Source: Actinomycetota bacterium (GTDB lineage: Bacteria > Actinomycetota > Acidimicrobiia > Acidimicrobiales > Ilumatobacteraceae). Taken from it: a stretch of 5,990 bases of DNA. A program made the position numbers and the translations under genes. The notes under the pieces were generated by a model. It saw only the letters and a program-made list of their open reading frames with translations. It searched no databases and was not told where the DNA came from. Below, in pieces: positions 1 through 5,942 of this stretch (the first letter of the stretch is position 1; each line of letters opens with the position of its first letter). The DNA is taken from positions 1 to 5,990 of the forward strand of contig RFNE01000238.1 of the NCBI GenBank assembly GCA_009927375.1, given 5' to 3'.

Positions 1-44
1 CCGTCTTCGACGTGATGAGCGGCGCCGTGGTCGTTGTTTCGTGA
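1..44 (+). CDS. C-terminal end of an unidentified protein (5' truncated by window edge)
   Basis: Reading from base 3, the plus strand gives VFDVMSGAVVVVS followed by TGA at 42-44. The other two forward frames give an immediate stop or an arginine-rich string, so this is the most protein-like reading. A hairpin-forming inverted repeat begins about 13 bases after the stop, as expected at a gene end. Thirteen residues are too few to name a family, and the reading could still be chance. Confidence 0.35.
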   Translation, partial: VFDVMSGAVVVVS

Positions 45-54
45 ACCGCGCGTG

Positions 55-86
55 TTAGGGATGCCTAGTAGGCGTTAGGCATCCTT
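55..86. promoter_or_regulatory. Inverted repeat with TTAGG half-sites: possible metal-regulator operator or weak terminator
   Basis: GGATGCCTA at 59-67 and TAGGCATCC at 76-84 are perfect 9-base inverted repeats around an 8-base spacer, extendable by a G:T and an A:T pair. The same stretch contains TTAGGGATGCCTAG (55-68), one mismatch from a TTAGG-N4-CCTAA palindrome, and TTAGGCATCCTT (75-86), a second, poorer copy exactly 20 bases on. TTAGG/CCTAA arms resemble operators of the DtxR/IdeR family of iron or manganese repressors. As a hairpin it could instead terminate the upstream gene, but the run after it (TTCATT) is a poor T-tract. It lies just upstream of a TTGACT hexamer, where a repressor could block transcription of the multicopper oxidase. 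The function is inferred from position and shape only. Confidence 0.4.
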
Positions 87-91
87 CATTG

Positions 92-123
92 TTGACTTAG
101 CACCAATTCAGCGTTCGTGATGG
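92..123 (+). promoter_or_regulatory. Weak candidate promoter for the multicopper oxidase
   Basis: TTGACT at 92-97 matches five of six bases of the -35 consensus. A -10 element is not convincing: CGTGAT (116-121, 18-base spacer) and TGATGG (118-123) are the nearest options. A TTGACT followed about 20 bases later by TGATGG also precedes the hydrolase gene at 2129, which gives slight support. If used, it would leave a leader of about 120 bases before the ATG at 248. I see no further gene or clear structure between 124 and 232. Confidence 0.25.
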
Positions 124-247
124 TGTTCGTCACACGTCGACGAAATGCGCCATCGGCTTGAGGATGAACGTACCGAACTCGGCATTCATCGTCTGATCCG
201 CAAACTCTTCTTTCTACGGTGGATTGAGAGACGAAGAGGAGTCATTC

Positions 248-1630
248 ATGAACACCGCAAGTGCCGACAAGGAAACGTTCTTCACCAAGATGGCTCTTGG
301 CCTGATGCTTGCTGCGATCACGGTCTCGTCTCTCGTCCTCGGCGTCGTCGCGGTCGTTGCGATGAACGACGGGTCTGAGAGCGCGGCTGGAGCAACTGGT
401 GGAGCGACGGTCGTTCAGGTCCACCTCACGGAGTTCGCGATCAGCATGGTCCCCGACACGGTGCCGCCTGGGGACGTCGTGTTCCAAGTGATGAATCACG
501 GCTCGGTCGAGCACAACTTTTCGCTTCCCTCGCTCAACGCAAAGACTGCGATGCTCAAGCCTGGCGCCGGCGAAGATCTCACCGTCAGCGGGCTCGAGGC
601 TGGTGACGTCGGAGTGTTGTGCGAGGTTCCCGGTCACGATGCAGCGGGCATGAAGGGCACATTGCATGTCGTCGACGGGGCCATTGCGGCTAGTGCAAGT
701 GGCGATTCGTCGAGTGGGTCGACAATGGCCTGGCAGCAAATGGACAAGATGATGGCCGATGTCGCACTCAAGTTCCCGGCAAAAACCCAAGGAACGGGCA
801 ACGAGGAGCTCGAGTACACGATGTCGGCCGACGGATACAAGGTGTTCAACTTGGTTGCCAAGGTCATCCCCTGGGAAGTCGAGCCGGGCAAGTTCGTCGA
901 TGGTTGGTCGTACAACGGTCTCATTCCAGGACCGGTCATTCACGTCAACGTCGGTGACAAAGTCCGCATGGTGTTGAAGAACGAGCTTCCAGAGTCCACG
1001 TCATTGCACCTGCACGGCATCCGCGTGCCGAACGCAATGGATGGCGTTGATCCCTACACCCAGAAGCCGATCATCCCGGGAGGTGAGTTCACGTATGAAT
1101 TCACTGCGCTCGAGCCCTCGGTCGGCATGTACCACTCACATCATGACGCTCAGGTCCAAGTCCCGAATGGCCTCGCCGGCGCATTGATCATCGGCGACTG
1201 GAAGACGCTTGCGATGAGTGCTGCTCGTGGCCGCGTGAAGGACACCGACGGCATTGCCGAACAGGAAAACATGATGGTGTTGAACGATTCCGGCACGATC
1301 GGGCTGTCGCTCAACGGCAAATCGTTCCCTGCGACGACACCATTTGCCCTGAAAGTCGGGGAGTCGATGGTCGTGCACTACTTCAACGAAGGCAACATGA
1401 CGCACCCGATGCACCTGCACCAACCGTCGGGTCTCGTCGTGGCCCATGACGGCAAGCTTCTCGAGACTCCCTTCTGGGCCGACACGTTGAACGTGGCGCC
1501 AGGTGAGCGTTGGACGGTCGTCTACACGGCGCTCGATGCCGGAGTATGGGCGTGGCATTGTCACATCCTCACGCACGCAGAAACGCCCGAGGGAATGCGG
1601 TACATGGTGACTGCGCTCATCGTTTCCTAG
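248..1630 (+). CDS. Three-cupredoxin multicopper oxidase (two-domain laccase type with N-terminal plastocyanin-like domain)
   Basis: This 460-residue protein should oxidise substrates or metal ions with O2 at the outer face of the membrane. ATG 248 is chosen over an in-frame TTG at 224 because GAAGAGGAG (233-241) sits six bases before it. Residues 14-39 are hydrophobic, forming a Sec signal or membrane anchor with no lipobox or twin arginine. Residues 53-142 form a cupredoxin with a complete type 1 copper set: His89, Cys125, His130 and Met135. A Ser/Gly-rich linker (145-160) leads to two further cupredoxin domains. These carry all eight trinuclear-cluster histidines: HLH (254, 256), HSH (296, 298), HPMHLH (389, 391) and HCH (437, 439). 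A second type 1 site is formed by His386, Cys438 and His443, with Met450 probably axial. Domain 1 of the oxidase core lacks a type 1 cysteine, as in B-type two-domain oxidases. Related proteins are often labelled nitrite reductase, but the HCH motif and full histidine set argue for an oxidase. The substrate is unknown. Confidence 0.9.
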   Translation: MNTASADKETFFTKMALGLMLAAITVSSLVLGVVAVVAMNDGSESAAGATGGATVVQVHLTEFAISMVPDTVPPGDVVFQVMNHGSVEHNFSLPSLNAKTAMLKPGAGEDLTVSGLEAGDVGVLCEVPGHDAAGMKGTLHVVDGAIAASASGDSSSGSTMAWQQMDKMMADVALKFPAKTQGTGNEELEYTMSADGYKVFNLVAKVIPWEVEPGKFVDGWSYNGLIPGPVIHVNVGDKVRMVLKNELPESTSLHLHGIRVPNAMDGVDPYTQKPIIPGGEFTYEFTALEPSVGMYHSHHDAQVQVPNGLAGALIIGDWKTLAMSAARGRVKDTDGIAEQENMMVLNDSGTIGLSLNGKSFPATTPFALKVGESMVVHYFNEGNMTHPMHLHQPSGLVVAHDGKLLETPFWADTLNVAPGERWTVVYTALDAGVWAWHCHILTHAETPEGMRYMVTALIVS

Positions 1631-1631
1631 G

Positions 1632-1648
1632 TCGCGACGTCGTCGCGA
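1632..1648. repeat. GC-rich palindrome after the multicopper oxidase stop
   Basis: TCGCGACG (1632-1639) and CGTCGCGA (1641-1648) are perfect inverted repeats around a single T. As RNA this folds to a six-pair stem with a five-base loop, starting one base after the TAG at 1628-1630. No T-run follows, so it is not a standard intrinsic terminator. It may be an mRNA 3'-end stabiliser, a weak attenuator before the next gene, or chance in GC-rich DNA. Confidence 0.3.
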
Positions 1649-1694
1649 GAATGTCGCTACGGTGAAGTTCGTCGCGCGTCATCGAGGAGGACAA

Positions 1695-2105
1695 ATGTCG
1701 CTGTGGAAGTTTCATCCACACGTTCGCACCGGTCAGCGTCTCACCAGGGGTGAGCGTGCCGCGGATCGCATGCGCAACGGGATGGGGTCGTGGCCGTTCG
1801 TCTTCGGTGCGCTCGTCTTCCTCGCGATTTGGATGGCGTTCAACAGGGACGTGGGCTTCGATCCCTATCCGTTCATCCTGCTCAATCTGGTGCTGTCATG
1901 TATCGCTGCGCTGCAGGGAGCGATTTTGTTGATTGCCGCCAAGCGTGCTGATCAGATCTCTGCCGAACTCGCAGTGCACACGTTCGAGATCGACAAGGAG
2001 AACTTGGAGCTCACTCGACTCATTCACGACCTCACCGTGAAAGTTGAGCAACTCACACGGGAAATTCACGCGCATATGGGGGCGGAGGGCCAAGTTCAGA
2101 AGTAG
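1695..2105 (+). CDS. DUF1003 family membrane protein
   Basis: This 136-residue protein belongs to the DUF1003 family, whose biochemical role is not established. A basic N-terminus (RGERAADRMRNGMGSW, residues 18-33) precedes a first membrane helix at about 33-50. The family hallmark DPYPFILLNL (56-65) opens the second helix, which runs to about 82. A charged, heptad-like cytoplasmic tail (84-125) could form a coiled coil and so an oligomer. The ATG at 1695 is preferred because GAGGAGG (1684-1690) lies four bases upstream; an in-frame GTG at 1662 lacks such a site. The gene follows the multicopper oxidase by 64 bases on the same strand and may be co-transcribed with it, although a palindrome intervenes. 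The family name is firm; any link to copper or redox function would be guesswork. Confidence 0.85.
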   Translation: MSLWKFHPHVRTGQRLTRGERAADRMRNGMGSWPFVFGALVFLAIWMAFNRDVGFDPYPFILLNLVLSCIAALQGAILLIAAKRADQISAELAVHTFEIDKENLELTRLIHDLTVKVEQLTREIHAHMGAEGQVQK

Positions 2106-2128
2106 GTTGCCTCTGCCGACTCGTTGTA

Positions 2129-2160
2129 TTGACTGCGGGTGCCGTCCTTCTGCGATGATG
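2129..2160 (+). promoter_or_regulatory. Weak candidate promoter for the hydrolase, possibly leaderless
   Basis: TTGACT (2129-2134) is followed after 19 bases by GATGAT (2154-2159), a four-of-six match to the -10 hexamer. Initiation about six bases later would fall at or next to the ATG at 2165, giving a leaderless message. Such messages are common in actinobacteria and would explain the lack of a clear ribosome binding site. The spacer is longer than ideal, so this is only suggestive. Confidence 0.25.
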
Positions 2161-2164
2161 GGGC

Positions 2165-3076
2165 ATGGCTCTCCATAAACAAACCGCGGACCTGCTTGCC
2201 TTTCTTGCCTCGTTGGGTAACCCGCCACTTTCACAACAGACGGTAAGCCAGGCTCGGGCCGGATATGCCGCGATGCGCGTCGCCTCCACAGTGGAGCTTC
2301 CAGAAATCCGTGACGTTGATGCGGGTGGTGTGCCTGCCCGCTTGTATCGCCCAACCAAGGATGTGACTGGCTTGTGCGTGTTCTTCCACGGCGGGGGATT
2401 CGTGATTGGTGACCTCGACTCGCACGATGACGTGTGTCGCAAGCTTGCGGTGGCCTCGGGCCATGCGGTGCTCGCGGTTGACTACCGCCTCGCACCAGAG
2501 CACCGATTTCCCGCAGCCGTGGAGGATGCGATCTCGGCGACGAAGTGGGCACACGATCACGCACGCGAGTTGGGTGTCGATTCAACCCGAATGGCGGTCG
2601 CTGGCGACTCGGCGGGTGGCAATCTCGCAGCTGTCGTCGCGCTCTTCAGCGGTGTCGCGCTGAAGTTCCAGTTGTTGGTCTATCCAGTGACCGATGGACA
2701 TTCGACGACACAGAGCTACTTCGACAACGCAAACGGATACTTCTTGACTGCAGACTCGATGCGTTGGTTCTTCGAGCACTACACCGGGGGTGATCGTTCG
2801 ACCATCAGCGATCCGCGATTGTCGCCACTGCTCGCGAGTGATGAGCACCTTGCCGCCACGCCTCCCGCAGCTGTCATCACTGCGGAGTACGACCCGCTGC
2901 GTGACGAGGGCGAGCAGTATGCGACACGACTTGCTGCACTCGGTGTTCCAACGTCGCTGACGAGATTTCACGGGCAGATACACGCCTTCTTTTCGATGTC
3001 CGAGATGCTCGATGACGGTGCTGCGGCAGTCGCACTTGCGGGCGCACACCTCGCCAAACACTTGAAGGCGAACTGA
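2165..3076 (+). CDS. Alpha/beta hydrolase of the hormone-sensitive lipase (HSL) family, probable carboxylesterase
   Basis: This 303-residue cytoplasmic enzyme should hydrolyse short- to medium-chain carboxylic esters. The oxyanion-hole motif HGGG is at residues 75-78, and the YRLAPEHRFPAA segment typical of the HSL group is at 107-118. The nucleophile elbow GDSAGG (147-152) provides Ser149. The acid is Asp243 (EYDPLRDE) and the base is His273 (GQIHAFF), so the triad is complete, and the length is normal for the family. The N-terminal 40 residues form the usual cap region. The loop between the nucleophile helix and QLLVYP (160-174) looks a few residues short. The ATG at 2165 has no clear ribosome binding site, though a leaderless transcript is possible. 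The TGA at 3074-3076 is one base before the proposed TTG start of the alkyl sulfatase, so the two genes probably form an operon with coupled translation. The natural substrate cannot be read from the sequence. Confidence 0.92.
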   Translation: MALHKQTADLLAFLASLGNPPLSQQTVSQARAGYAAMRVASTVELPEIRDVDAGGVPARLYRPTKDVTGLCVFFHGGGFVIGDLDSHDDVCRKLAVASGHAVLAVDYRLAPEHRFPAAVEDAISATKWAHDHARELGVDSTRMAVAGDSAGGNLAAVVALFSGVALKFQLLVYPVTDGHSTTQSYFDNANGYFLTADSMRWFFEHYTGGDRSTISDPRLSPLLASDEHLAATPPAAVITAEYDPLRDEGEQYATRLAALGVPTSLTRFHGQIHAFFSMSEMLDDGAAAVALAGAHLAKHLKAN

Positions 3077-3325
3077 CTTGGTCGGGAAACCGGCGACCCC
3101 ACATACGAAGTCGGCGAATTCTCCGATAGTCGTGTCTTTGACCCGCTCGACCTCGAGCGCGTTCGGCGCGGGCACATCGGGTCGCTCGAATCTGCGATCG
3201 TCGATGCGGATGGTCGATTCGTCTACGACGCGGCGCGACACGAATTCCTGCGCGACGGTCGTAGCGCGCCAGACACCGTCAACCCGCATCTGTGGCGCCA
3301 TGCGACGCTGAACGCACACCACGGA

Positions 3326-4081
3326 TTGTTCGAGGTGTGCGACGGCGTCTGGCAGGTGCGTGGGTACGACATCTCCAACATCACGTTCATTCGAGGCGAA
3401 AGTGGCTGGATCGTCGTCGACCCACTCACGACGACCGCGACCGCCCGTGCATCGTATGAGTTGATCACCCACCACCTGGGTCACCGACCGGTTGTCTCGG
3501 TCATCTATACGCACTCTCACGCCGATCACTTCGGCGGAGTATTCGGCGTCACGAGTGACGAAGAGGTCCGCGCTGGCCGCTGCTCGGTGATCGCGCCCGA
3601 GGGATTCCTCGCCGAGACGATCGGAGAAAACATCATCGCTGGACCAGCGATGGCGCGCCGGGCGACGTATCAGTTCGGACCCTTCCTCGACCCAGACCCG
3701 ACCGGTCATGTCGACTGCGGGCTCGGGACGTCGATCCCGATCGGCGCACCGGGATTGATTGCGCCAACGATCGAGATTCACCGAACGGGTGAGGAGATGG
3801 TCGTCGACGGAGTGCGGATCGTGTTCCAGTTGACGCCAGAGACCGAGGCGCCGGCGGAGATGAACTTCTTCTTTCCCGACTTCGGGGCATTGTGCATGGC
3901 GGAGAACTGTTCGCACACGATGCACAACCTCGTACCGATTCGAGGTGCGCTCGTGCGCAATTCATTGCGCTGGTCGAATACATCAACGAGGCGATCGAAA
4001 TGTTCGCCGACTCGACAACGATCCTCTTCGCCTCGCACAACTGGCCCCGGTGGGGAGCGGCCGACGTGCGCGAGTATCTGA
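3326..4081 (+). CDS. Alkyl sulfatase fragment: metallo-beta-lactamase domain
   Basis: This is the open frame holding the catalytic half of the sulfatase. The listed start is an internal TTG, not a genuine one: homologous sequence runs upstream in the same frame (APDTVNPHLWRHATLNAHHG at 3266-3325), and the true N-terminus lies before 3140. Counting from 3326, residues 1-30 contain VRGYDISNITFI and WIVVDPLT. The zinc motif THSHADHFGG gives His63, His65, Asp67 and His68. Two further likely ligands are Glu178 (EAPAEMNFFFPD) and Glu193 (CMAENCSHTMHN). A Cys replaces the usual Ala after MAEN, as I recall the family. Real homology ends at Arg211 (3956-3958). The last 40 residues, rich in Ser, Arg and Thr, are out-of-frame translation of the next segment. 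A protein made from this frame alone would lack the dimerisation and C-terminal domains and is unlikely to be active. Confidence 0.75.
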   Translation: MFEVCDGVWQVRGYDISNITFIRGESGWIVVDPLTTTATARASYELITHHLGHRPVVSVIYTHSHADHFGGVFGVTSDEEVRAGRCSVIAPEGFLAETIGENIIAGPAMARRATYQFGPFLDPDPTGHVDCGLGTSIPIGAPGLIAPTIEIHRTGEEMVVDGVRIVFQLTPETEAPAEMNFFFPDFGALCMAENCSHTMHNLVPIRGALVRNSLRWSNTSTRRSKCSPTRQRSSSPRTTGPGGERPTCASI

Positions 4082-4974
4082 CGCTGCAGCGGGACCTCTA
4101 TCGATACATCCACGACCAGACCATGCGGCATGCGAACAAGGGTCTCGTGGCGACGGAGATCGCGGAGTTGATGTCGTTACCCCCAGAATTCCTCGCCCAA
4201 GAACACACACGCGGCTTCTATGGCGATCTCGTGCACAACGTGAAGGCGGTCTATCAGCGATATCTCAGCTGGTATGACGCGAACCCGGCGAATCTCCACA
4301 AATACCCGCCGAGCGAGGTCGGGAAGCGCTACGTCGAGTTGGCAGGCGGGATGGAGGCGTTGCTCGACCACGCTCAGCGGGCGTTCGATGACGGCGACTA
4401 TCGGTGGGTTGCAGAGCTCGTCAACCACGCAGTCTTTGCCGATCCAACGAACGAGCGTGCGCGTCACTTGCAGGCCGATGCGCTCGAGCAACTCGGGTAT
4501 CAGTCCGAGTCATCCACGTTCCGCAATGCCTACCTGATGGGCACGAAGGAATTGCGAGAAGGGCCGCCTCGATTGACGCAGGGTGCACGGCGCGCACGAA
4601 GCATGATCCGTGCGATGACGATCGAGCAGGTCTTCGACACCATCGGCGTGCGAATCAAAGCAGAATCCATTGGCGGTGTAGGAGTCGTCGTGAACTGGAG
4701 GTTCACCGACATGTCGGGCACTCCGGACGAACGGTGGGTGCTCGGACTCTCGAATCGAACCCTCTACGCCACGAGAGGAAAACACGACGCCGGAGCGTCG
4801 GTGACCGTGACACTCACGCGAGAATTGTTGCTGGCGATCGTGTCCCAGGACACGACGTTCGTCGACGAGATCGGGAAGGGGACGATCGTCCTAGACGGTG
4901 ACGGTGCTGCTCTTCTTTCCATCTTCGGGAACCTCGAAGAGACGACCGCCGGATTCCCGATCGTCGAGCCGTGA
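3892..4974 (+). CDS. Alkyl sulfatase fragment: dimerisation and SCP2-like C-terminal domains
   Basis: This open frame carries the C-terminal half of the sulfatase. The GTG at 3892 is only the first possible start; its initial 22 residues are out-of-frame reading of the metallo-beta-lactamase segment, and true homology begins at Gln23 (3958). FASHNWPRWG (residues 47-56) supplies a likely zinc-ligand histidine, His49, with Asn where family members I recall have a second His. The segment with HNVKAVYQRYLSWYDANPAN (115-134), then GDYRWVAELVNHAVFADP (168-185) and ADALEQLGYQSES (195-207), is the helical dimerisation region characteristic of SdsA1-type enzymes. Residues 240-357 form an SCP2-like lipid-binding fold thought to help bind hydrophobic substrates. 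The stop lies two bases from that of the converging Rieske oxygenase gene, leaving no room for a terminator between them. Confidence 0.78.
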   Translation: MHGGELFAHDAQPRTDSRCARAQFIALVEYINEAIEMFADSTTILFASHNWPRWGAADVREYLTLQRDLYRYIHDQTMRHANKGLVATEIAELMSLPPEFLAQEHTRGFYGDLVHNVKAVYQRYLSWYDANPANLHKYPPSEVGKRYVELAGGMEALLDHAQRAFDDGDYRWVAELVNHAVFADPTNERARHLQADALEQLGYQSESSTFRNAYLMGTKELREGPPRLTQGARRARSMIRAMTIEQVFDTIGVRIKAESIGGVGVVVNWRFTDMSGTPDERWVLGLSNRTLYATRGKHDAGASVTVTLTRELLLAIVSQDTTFVDEIGKGTIVLDGDGAALLSIFGNLEETTAGFPIVEP

Positions 4975-4976
4975 GG

Positions 4977-5837
4977 TCAGTCGTCGAAGCGGTTCGCTCG
5001 CATTGCATTGCGCCAGGCGAGGGCGACGGCGTCGAACTTCATGTGGAGCTCTGCGGTCGGTTCGTACGGCACTTTCTTCGGGCGCTGTGATTCGACGATC
5101 GACTTGTCCTGGTTGAAGATCACGTCCTCGAAGTCTTGGAGCACGCGTGGGTCTTGGTCAAGGTTGTAATTGCGACCAATGAGCAGGAATCCGCGCGAGT
5201 GTTGTTCGTCAATCGGCTGTGACACGAAGAAGTAGACCATTCCTTCTCTGCCGCCCCAGCCGAGTCGGAGCAGGAGCGTGAACGGCAGGTGGATCTCGTA
5301 TCGCGATCTCCGCATGGGTGCCGTCGTGTCGGAATTGGCGAACACGGGGAAGTCCTCGGTGTTGGTCGCCTCGGGGCGCACGATGTCATAGCTCACGATG
5401 TGGCCGTTCGTGGAGACCTCATACGACGGCACGACCGGTCGATTCGGATCGCCGAGGAGTCCGGGATGAACCCACGGGAAATGTCCGAAGTCGGTGAAGT
5501 TCTCGAGTTGGCGCGAGGCGTGAGCGTTCCATTCGTATGGTCCACACGTCACCCACGTCCAATTCGGATCGGTGAATTCGCCGATCTCGGGCAGATCGTG
5601 GTCGGGTTTGTGGAGCGCAACCCAGATCAATCCGTAGCGCTCCATCGTGTCGTATGCGGGAATCGCCGCCTTCGGGGGAATGCGCGTCGGATCTTCGAGT
5701 TGGGGGATTCGAGTACACGTGCCAGAGGAGTCGAATTGCCAGCCGTGGTAGGGGCACATGATCTCGTCGCCCTTCACGCAGCCTGTCGACAGCGCGGTAC
5801 CGCGATGGATACAGATGTCGCTCGTTTTTGACGCCAA
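4977..5837 (-). CDS. Rieske non-haem iron oxygenase, VanA/PaO-like oxygenase component (5' end disturbed)
   Basis: The product should oxidise an aromatic or polycyclic substrate by hydroxylation or O-demethylation, receiving electrons from a reductase not present here. Numbering from the TTG at 5837, the [2Fe-2S] site is Cys9, His11, Cys28 and His31 (CIHRGTALS and CPYHGWQF). The mononuclear iron site is in NFTDFGHFPWVH: Asp116, His119 and His124, though which acid completes the triad is uncertain. The C-terminal signature ESQRP, followed by AELH (249-265), is typical of VanA-like members. The 286 residues are short of the usual 340-360, and the missing part is N-terminal. The TTG is probably not the true start: a TAA lies three codons upstream, and removing one A from a five-A run (plus-strand T at 5825-5829) links the frame to RLGGVSVVGVKTSDICIHRG, extending to an ATG at 5908-5910 (310 residues). 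About 30 residues would still be missing. The substrate is unknown. Confidence 0.85.
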   Translation of the reverse strand: MASKTSDICIHRGTALSTGCVKGDEIMCPYHGWQFDSSGTCTRIPQLEDPTRIPPKAAIPAYDTMERYGLIWVALHKPDHDLPEIGEFTDPNWTWVTCGPYEWNAHASRQLENFTDFGHFPWVHPGLLGDPNRPVVPSYEVSTNGHIVSYDIVRPEATNTEDFPVFANSDTTAPMRRSRYEIHLPFTLLLRLGWGGREGMVYFFVSQPIDEQHSRGFLLIGRNYNLDQDPRVLQDFEDVIFNQDKSIVESQRPKKVPYEPTAELHMKFDAVALAWRNAMRANRFDD

Positions 5838-5942
5838 CGACGCTTACCCCACCCAGTCGTGGCGCAAGCCAGCGCGACAACTCGGCGGGCGACAACACCC
5901 GTTCCCCCATGGGCCAAACAGTACCGCCGATACCGTTGAGAC

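Larger units (their letters stand above)
3078..4974 (+). pseudogene. SdsA1/BDS1-type alkyl sulfatase gene, interrupted by one clear and one likely frameshift
   Basis: Taken as one gene, this encodes a zinc-dependent alkyl sulfatase that cleaves sulfate from alkyl sulfate esters, releasing the alcohol. Three frames are needed. The start is probably TTG 3078, with GAAGG (3064-3068) nine bases upstream; its frame reads VGKPATPHTKSAN, resembling what I recall of family N-termini. Homology then continues in the next frame, from about 3140 (DPLDLERVRRGHIGSL) through the metallo-beta-lactamase domain to Arg at 3956-3958, and in the third frame from 3958 to the TGA at 4972-4974. Both shifts are what single missing bases would give. 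The second is precise: one extra C after 3958 joins RGALVR to QFIALVEY with family-like spacing. With two bases restored the gene would be 633 codons including the stop, which is normal for the family. No start codon lies in the middle frame between the hydrolase stop and 3326. Sequencing error, real decay and frameshift expression all remain possible; I see no obvious slippery site. Confidence 0.8.

Noticed and set aside
145..378. Short plus-strand open frame overlapping the multicopper oxidase start
   Set aside because: It is Arg-rich with no motif, and it overlaps the oxidase signal segment in another frame, where GAGGAG and ATG 248 are clearly used.
242..943. Minus-strand open frame opposite the first half of the multicopper oxidase
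   Set aside because: It has low-complexity Arg/His/Asp-rich composition and no family signature, and the plus strand there encodes intact copper-binding domains.
1300..1630. Copper nitrite reductase (NirK) identity for the multicopper oxidase
   Set aside because: The core domain 1 lacks the type 1 cysteine that NirK has, while domain 2 has the HCHxxxH motif and all eight trinuclear-cluster histidines are present, as in laccase-like oxidases.
2582..3925. Long open frame on the minus strand across the hydrolase and sulfatase
   Set aside because: It is rich in Arg, Val and Asp with no recognisable motif, and it lies opposite two plus-strand genes with complete catalytic motifs. It is a codon-bias shadow of high-GC coding DNA.
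3950..3965. Programmed ribosomal frameshift joining the two sulfatase halves
   Set aside because: The site has no slippery heptamer or homopolymer and no obvious downstream stem. A single missing base explains it better.
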